Positions 59,531-64,000 of a DNA stretch of 64,000 nt are shown in pieces. Under the pieces are notes generated by a model. That model did not search any database. It was not told where the DNA came from and was given only the letters and a program-made list of their open reading frames with translations. Within the stretch, counting starts at the first letter, position 1. Each line of letters opens with the position of its first letter. Made by a program: the position numbers and the translations under genes. The DNA is taken from NCBI RefSeq assembly GCF_001306035.1, contig NZ_LGCM01000008.1, positions 36,745-100,744 of the forward strand, in the 5' to 3' direction. Source of the stretch: Levilinea saccharolytica (GTDB lineage Bacteria > Chloroflexota > Anaerolineae > Anaerolineales > Anaerolineaceae).

Positions 59531-60544
59531 TTACAGACGCATGTTATCAGCTGGGCTGGCTTTGCGATGCGCTTGCTCCACATCTACTTCGGCAATTTGA
59601 GCATAATGGCGCACCATATCAAGCGATCCATGTCCGAGCAGCGATTGGAGGGTAAAAACATCTCCTCCAGAGCGCAGGTAGGTGATGGCGAAGGTATGCC
59701 TGAATTTATGCGGAAAAGCCTTTTTGATTTCTGCCCTGTCTCCCAACCGATTGATCAAGACACGCAAACTGTCCTTGTTGAACGCTCGATCCGCATGGCT
59801 GATGAAGAGGGGGGCGTCGGGATCGTCCCCGTCTTCTCGGCTGGCAAGATAACGCCAAACCGCTTTTCGCGCAACTTTACCCAGGTACACCGTGCGTCCT
59901 TTACCGCCTTTCGCGCCACCTGCCACTCCGTGACGGATGGTGACCTTTCCGGTCTTGAGATCCACATCGTTGATGATCAGAGAACACAACTCAGTTGCTC
60001 GCAATCCAGTATCCAGCAACATCAACACAATCGCCTGATCACGGTTGGAACTCGGCCGGCGCATTACAAACTTCTTCCTTTCCTCAGTCTGCGATTCGCG
60101 CGAATAAACGCAGGCTTTGAGGATTTTTTCAACATCTTCTTTGGAAAATGTTTCAACAGGATGTTTTTGAAACTTCGGGGCAGTGATTTCTTTAGCGGGA
60201 TTGGGAAACTTGAACTCCACCTGCAGCCATCCGAAAAAGGATCGAAAGGTTACCCACACATTTCGGATGGATTTGGCGGACAGCGGCTCGGAGCTTCCGT
60301 TCCAACGTCTCGGTTTATACTCGGTTCTCAACCAGGCCATGTAGCCGGTCAGGTCGGAAGATTGAATATCCGATACCTCTCGATCTCCGATGTATTTCAA
60401 CCAATGACCAAGAGTGAACTCATAGGAGGTAATTGTGCGTTGGCTTAATCCCTCTGCTGTTTTGAATTTGAGGAAGCCGTCGATGGCTTTGGCTAAAGCA
60501 AGTGAAACTTTGGATTTTGACGTACCCGGCGAACTGCGGTTCAT
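59531..60544 (-). CDS. XerD-like tyrosine recombinase beside the tRNA att site
   Basis: 337 residues from ATG 60544, which has a GGAGG SD. Upstream in-frame codons run through the tRNA fragment and are not coding. The core-binding domain SLALAKAIDGFLKFKTAEGL precedes the catalytic set: Arg in LLDTGLRATELC, Lys in GGKGRTVYLGK, HKFRHTFAITYL and LLGHGSLDMVRHYAQ with the nucleophile Tyr. Its promoter-proximal neighbour is the 3' tRNA fragment 90 bp away, the usual place for an element's own integrase, so it is the most likely enzyme for this site. Confidence 0.88.
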   Translation of the reverse strand: MNRSSPGTSKSKVSLALAKAIDGFLKFKTAEGLSQRTITSYEFTLGHWLKYIGDREVSDIQSSDLTGYMAWLRTEYKPRRWNGSSEPLSAKSIRNVWVTFRSFFGWLQVEFKFPNPAKEITAPKFQKHPVETFSKEDVEKILKACVYSRESQTEERKKFVMRRPSSNRDQAIVLMLLDTGLRATELCSLIINDVDLKTGKVTIRHGVAGGAKGGKGRTVYLGKVARKAVWRYLASREDGDDPDAPLFISHADRAFNKDSLRVLINRLGDRAEIKKAFPHKFRHTFAITYLRSGGDVFTLQSLLGHGSLDMVRHYAQIAEVDVEQAHRKASPADNMRL

Positions 60545-60599
60545 AAGAAATTCCTCCATTTTTGGAAAAATGTCTACCGCTGTGCGCCAGGCTAACGAA

Positions 60600-60626
60600 A
60601 AACCAGAGCCCGACGGACTCTGGTTT
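60600..60626 (-). terminator. Hairpin terminator after the tRNA fragment
   Basis: A 9-bp stem AAACCAGAG with CTCTGGTTT, followed on the minus strand by a short T-run, lies directly downstream of the tRNA 3' end. It is the natural tRNA terminator carried along with the fragment. Confidence 0.75.
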
Positions 60627-60634
60627 GACTTTAG

Positions 60635-60676
60635 TAGCGGGGAGTGGATTCGAACCACTGACCTCCGGGTTATGAG
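60635..60676 (-). tRNA. 3' fragment of tRNA(CAT), attachment site
   Basis: On the minus strand the bases read from the anticodon loop CTCATAA through CCCGG, the variable AGGTC, the T-arm AGTGG-TTCGAAT-CCACT and the acceptor CCCCGCT plus A. The 5' half of the tRNA is absent; the adjacent sequence (60677 onward) does not pair. This is the piece left by a tyrosine recombinase that crosses over in the anticodon loop. The CAT anticodon means Met or, after modification, Ile. The remaining gap 60545-61212 otherwise holds no gene. Confidence 0.85.
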
Positions 60677-60994
60677 AGATTTTCCTGGTTTCGGAGCGTT
60701 TTTCACTCAGGCTCCGCATTTTAGCCTGGCCTGAGGGACGCTCTTCTGAAGAGGCCGGAGGATCTTTGGTTACGAGTTATTAGTCGTATGATAGCCACTT
60801 TTTATGGCAGGGTCAAGTAGTAGTTTTTTCGCGACCCGGAGGACGATGGTTGAGTTTTGATGAAGGAACGTCAAAAATCCACGACCTTTTCGTTCTATCG
60901 TTCTTATGTGATTTGTTAAGATTAATCAAGATTTTTGTTGTCACAAAAGGTCAATCGTTGTCCAAAATGGATGTGAGTATCATTAAATAAACCA

Positions 60995-61038
60995 TTTCCT
61001 AAATCGTCAATTTTTCCACAATTTGACGATTTAGGAAA
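60995..61038. repeat. Perfect 16-bp inverted repeat
   Basis: TTTCCTAAATCGTCAA (60995-61010) is exactly complemented at 61023-61038 across 12 bp. It stands alone in AT-rich sequence about 320 bp to the right of the tRNA fragment and about 175 bp past the end of the LRR gene. It may be an integrase-arm, operator or transposon-end site. Confidence 0.7.
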
Positions 61039-61212
61039 CTTTAGTTATTTGAACAATATTCCGAAAAACCAGGTTTGTTAGAACTTGATAGATACTATTT
61101 GTTTAGGTTCGAAAGATAGCGAATGAACCGAACAATAGTCATCAATTTTAAAGATTACCTACTTGATCTAATGTCATCTTGCCTTACTGGTCTCGTTGAC
61201 ACCCTTTAATCC

Positions 61213-62787
61213 TTATTCACCTGTCGGCAGAGAATACAGCTCCTCGATCGTCATACCAAAGGTATCACTAATGTATTGCACCATTAAATTCATGGAATGC
61301 TGGTAAACATCCTCGATCGCGGGATCGTTGTAAGCTTTGATGAAGTATTCTTCCACGGTCTTGTCAGGATCGCTGCACCATTCATCGATGTGTTCGCCGG
61401 TATCCAGATAATAGTAAAAACTTGCACCACCGTTGTAATTATCGTCGGCGCCAATAAAAAGTTTGTTGTCGGTTGTGTGATAGAACAAGTTTACGCGGTA
61501 AACGTCAGTAATCGGTTGAAAAAATACGACATCATATTCCTTATTTTCTTTTTCGTTGTGGTCGATGCGGATGTTGGTATAGATGCCTTCGTGCTGCTCA
61601 TACATGTAAATCCCGGGGGTCTCGTCTGGGACAAAGCCCAGACTCTTGAGGGTCGGCGGTTCATACGGCAATGTGAACAATTTTTCGGGGGTCATTTTGA
61701 AGGCGTTCTTAATGGTTTCATTAAAGAAGCGGATGGGTGCATACAGCGGATCTTCGCCATTTTCAACTTCCAAGGCGGCACGGATCATCTGTTCTGAGTT
61801 CGCCCGATCCTGCCCATCGATGGAATATTCGCCAGTGGCGATGTCGTAGAGGTAGTTCACGGGCGGCTGGCCTTCCTTATCCATTTGGCAGAGGTAAACC
61901 TTGTGTACGTTATAGTAACCGATAGAGGTTTTGTATTCATCATTCAGGTAAAGGGTCATGCGGATGATATTCTGGTTGTCTTCCCTGGATGGTGGCCCCC
62001 ACTTGTCATGGGTAACGGTGAAATTGGCTAACTCGCTTTCGAAGTAAGCTTCGTGATTGTTGGGATCAAGGTTGAATCCAAGGTCTTTAAGTGTGGTAGG
62101 AATGATGAAATCTTTGTTGGCGAGGGTGGTGTAGATGTTTTCGAGGGATGAATAGTCTTCGACGCTGCTTTTGTCGAGGTAAAGGGTCTGGAGGTTCGTC
62201 AGCGAATCCAGCGAAGAAACATCTGAAATGGTTGAATTGTCGAGCCACAGCACCTGCAAATTGATCAGGTTGGAGATAGCGCTGTAATCTTGCGCCTGGC
62301 AGTTGGAAAGTATCAAGAGCTTAAGGTTGGTTAATTTGGCCAGAGGTGCGACATCCGTGACGGGATTGCCAGCTAGGGATAAGGCGGTTAGTTTGGTGAG
62401 CCCGGCCAGAGGGGAGATGTCGGTCACGGCGTTTTGAGACAGGTCGAGGCTTTCGAGGTTGGTAAAGGCTTCCAAGCCGCCGAGGTTGGTGATTGGGGTT
62501 AATTCGGAGAGCTGTCGCTGCAAAGAGTCGGTGAGATCCATGCGGGTGACGCCCTGGGCTTCCGCGAAGGTGATTTCGCCTTCAGGTTTGCCCGTCGCGC
62601 TTCGTATCATTGCTTCCAACACTGGATCAGCAAAGGTTACGACGACGGGCGCCGATGTCGCAACTGGAGACGAGGTCGTCGTGACCTCCACAGCCGGGTT
62701 TGATGAGGTCTTTGTCACAGTGGGCGTGCTACAGGCTGCAAGGGTTATGGTCAGCAAAACGGTTATCAGAATATTATGAGGTTTCAT
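61213..62787 (-). CDS. Leucine-rich-repeat lipoprotein
   Basis: About 524 residues from ATG 62787. The signal peptide ends TLAAC (Cys19), so the protein is lipid-anchored. After a Thr/Ser-rich linker, residues 55-220 are internalin-type LRRs (LESLDLSQNAVTDISPLAG, LTALSLAGNPVTDVAPLAK and further copies). The C-terminal 300 residues are a soluble domain of unknown family rich in Tyr, Asp and Glu. No operon partner is visible. A role in adhesion or sensing is possible. Confidence 0.85.
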   Translation of the reverse strand: MKPHNILITVLLTITLAACSTPTVTKTSSNPAVEVTTTSSPVATSAPVVVTFADPVLEAMIRSATGKPEGEITFAEAQGVTRMDLTDSLQRQLSELTPITNLGGLEAFTNLESLDLSQNAVTDISPLAGLTKLTALSLAGNPVTDVAPLAKLTNLKLLILSNCQAQDYSAISNLINLQVLWLDNSTISDVSSLDSLTNLQTLYLDKSSVEDYSSLENIYTTLANKDFIIPTTLKDLGFNLDPNNHEAYFESELANFTVTHDKWGPPSREDNQNIIRMTLYLNDEYKTSIGYYNVHKVYLCQMDKEGQPPVNYLYDIATGEYSIDGQDRANSEQMIRAALEVENGEDPLYAPIRFFNETIKNAFKMTPEKLFTLPYEPPTLKSLGFVPDETPGIYMYEQHEGIYTNIRIDHNEKENKEYDVVFFQPITDVYRVNLFYHTTDNKLFIGADDNYNGGASFYYYLDTGEHIDEWCSDPDKTVEEYFIKAYNDPAIEDVYQHSMNLMVQYISDTFGMTIEELYSLPTGE

Positions 62788-62968
62788 CAATGAAAGTAAT
62801 CCTTTTTATTACTCCGCGTGAAAACTATAAAGGCGGGTATCTTTTTTAGTTATTTACATAATGAGAATTTTAGTACCCCTTTGAATTTTACACTAACCGT
62901 CTGATCACACGTAATGCTATGCAATTCAAAGGACATCACTTGTTGACGGTTTGGTTTACTAAAAAATG

Positions 62969-63008
62969 ACCCACCTCGGTGCGCATGCAAAGCAGAGGCG
63001 TGGTGGGT
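62969..63008 (-). terminator. Terminator after the XRE gene
   Basis: ACCCACC (62969-62975) pairs with GGTGGGT (63002-63008) with extra inner pairing, and the minus strand continues TCATTTTTTAG. It lies about 80 bp past the stop of the XRE gene. Confidence 0.7.
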
Positions 63009-63088
63009 ACTGTTGGATTGATTATAACCAGGTTTACCCATAAAGACCCTTTTGGGTAAATTTCCTGGCAATCAAAACTCGAACAAGG

Positions 63089-63376
63089 TCATTTTGTTTC
63101 GGGAATTAACTTAATTTCAATCTTCGCGCCTAACGCCTCGGCGATCTTGGTAAGGAAGGATAAGCTAGGGGCGCTGGTGCCATTTTCCAATCTGGCGATG
63201 GAAGGCTGCCGGGTGCCAACCATCTCAGCAAGTTGAGCCTGAGTCAAACCCTTTACCATGCGGAGCCGGGCAACCTGGTAGCCGGGTTCCAATTCCTCTG
63301 CAGCAGCCAGGAAATCCGGGTCTTTAATCTTTTCAGCTTCCCAATCTTCAAATTTCGGTAATTTACTTCCTTCCAT
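63089..63376 (-). CDS. XRE-family antitoxin-like regulator
   Basis: 95 residues. An N-terminal extension of about 35 residues precedes a clear XRE HTH: ARLRMVKGLTQAQLAEMVG, TRQPSIARLENGTSAPSLSF, LTKIAEALGAKIEIKLIP. The shape matches HigA/HicB-like antitoxins. A toxin gene is expected just upstream on the same strand (63377-63640), but none is visible there, so it is an orphan. An AAAGGA SD precedes the ATG. Confidence 0.82.
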   Translation of the reverse strand: MEGSKLPKFEDWEAEKIKDPDFLAAAEELEPGYQVARLRMVKGLTQAQLAEMVGTRQPSIARLENGTSAPSLSFLTKIAEALGAKIEIKLIPETK

Positions 63377-63580
63377 TCTATATCCTTTGAATTATTCAGG
63401 TCTAGATGATCCATGCTCACAAGAACTAATCCACCTATACTAATCAGATCTGTCGATAAAGAAATCCAAATTATCATAATCCAAATTTCCTTATTCGCGT
63501 CATTTGCATAAAAGCTGACAAAACTCATATTTGTTGCCTTTCACGAAAATGATCTTATGTTACATCCGGCAATTAACACC

Positions 63581-63643
63581 GTCTGCGTCCAGGCTGACGT
63601 GACGCAGACGCCTTGCTGACACGCCGCAGACGTTGACGCAGAC
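63581..63643. repeat. Cluster of GACGCAGAC repeats
   Basis: GTCTGCGTC (63581-63589) is the complement of GACGCAGAC at 63601-63609 and 63635-63643, with a partial copy between. The tight spacing resembles iterons or operator clusters. No gene is visible in 63377-63970. Confidence 0.55.
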
Positions 63644-63970
63644 CCTATTGTTGACGTTGATTCAACAGGACGGTTTCTATGGCGTTGTTTCTTATGGTGA
63701 GGTAGGAAATATCAACTGAAGAAGAAACGCGGGAAAATGGTCACTTTTTGCCGAGGGCAACTGCAAAAAATCTGCGTTATTCTGGATCAAATCTTTCGAT
63801 CGAGCGGTTGTAAATTGACTATTTTTGTGCACAAACAAATCGCCCGCTTTTTTTTGTGCACAAAATATCTCCAACTAGCCACCTGACACTTTAACAAAAG
63901 AATAGTTGATCGGCACCAGATCTCCACTAAAATAGGTTTTCCGGAAGCATTTTAGAAACGGAGTAAACCA

Positions 63971-64000
63971 ATGCCGACCGACCTCCTTTATCATAACTGG
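63971..64000 (+). CDS. Possible start of a gene cut by the window end
   Basis: ATG 63971, preceded by GGAG at a good distance, opens MPTDLLYHNW before the sequence stops. Only ten codons are seen, so the product is unknown. Confidence 0.3.
   Translation, partial: MPTDLLYHNW

Noticed and set aside
60545..60706. Longer N-terminus for the minus-strand integrase
   Set aside because: The extra codons run through the tRNA fragment and its terminator (VVRIHSP is the typical translation of a tRNA 3' end), and the ATG at 60544 has a strong SD.
62850..63071. 73-codon minus-strand frame
   Set aside because: It covers the terminator hairpin, has no SD and its composition is not protein-like.
63253..63528. 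Toxin gene partner for the XRE antitoxin
   Set aside because: The open frame overlaps the antitoxin gene in another register and has no toxin-like motif or SD.

Overview
The window looks like part of a Chloroflexota (Anaerolineae-type) genome. This is an inference from the mix of gene families: ECF sigma factors paired with large membrane-anchored DUF4179/DUF4367-like proteins, WD40 and leucine-rich-repeat lipoproteins, Ig-repeat secreted proteins, and a Tad-type pilin set. No rRNA or complete tRNA gene is present to fix the lineage.

Layout. (1) 1-2547, plus strand: the end of a secreted Ig-repeat protein, a lytic transglycosylase and a prepilin peptidase. (2) 2557-21618, almost all minus strand: a VanZ protein, a small secreted protein, an ABC exporter with a tiny lipoprotein-like ORF before it, and a WD40 lipoprotein. 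These are followed by a seven-gene ABC/sigma operon and three more ECF sigma/anti-sigma-like pairs. A decayed copy of the prepilin peptidase (19595-19855) and an excisionase-like HTH remnant lie near its right edge. (3) 22118-23714, plus: prepilin peptidase, Flp pilin, TadE and TadE/G-like protein. (4) 23913-36810, plus: a replication/recombination module typical of a large integrative element or plasmid, with an OB-fold protein, a SWIM-Rad52 annealing protein, SSB, zinc-ribbon proteins, RadC, a private DNA sliding clamp and a 1,118-residue methyltransferase-helicase fusion. A lone PD-(D/E)XK-like gene is set in it on the opposite strand. (5) 36881-56111, minus: a BREX phage-defence operon in the order HTH regulator, brxE, brxA, brxB, brxC, pglX (split in two), an RloA/RloB (AbiL-like) pair, pglZ, brxL and a 725-residue protein I do not recognise. 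(6) 56203-60676: an XRE-like and a LuxR-type regulator, a small unknown gene, an HTH/zinc-ribbon protein, two convergent tyrosine recombinases and the 3' 42 nt of a tRNA(CAT), which marks an attachment site. (7) 60677-64000: an LRR lipoprotein, an orphan XRE antitoxin-like gene and repeats.

How it fits together. Regions 4-6 read as a mobile element: its own replication and annealing proteins, a defence cargo, regulators, integrases and a tRNA-derived att end. Its plus-strand operons share an AACGT(T/C)GG motif and hairpin leaders, which suggests common control. The most interesting part is the BREX island. It combines brxE (usual in type 6) with brxL (type 1/4) and a BrxL that ends in an MIT_C-like domain. 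It embeds an RloAB/AbiL-like toxin-type pair under its own near-consensus promoter with a perfect palindromic operator, and it ends in an undescribed zinc-finger/nuclease-like protein. The PglX methylase is broken by frameshifts, so either the barrier is off or the assembly has indels there.
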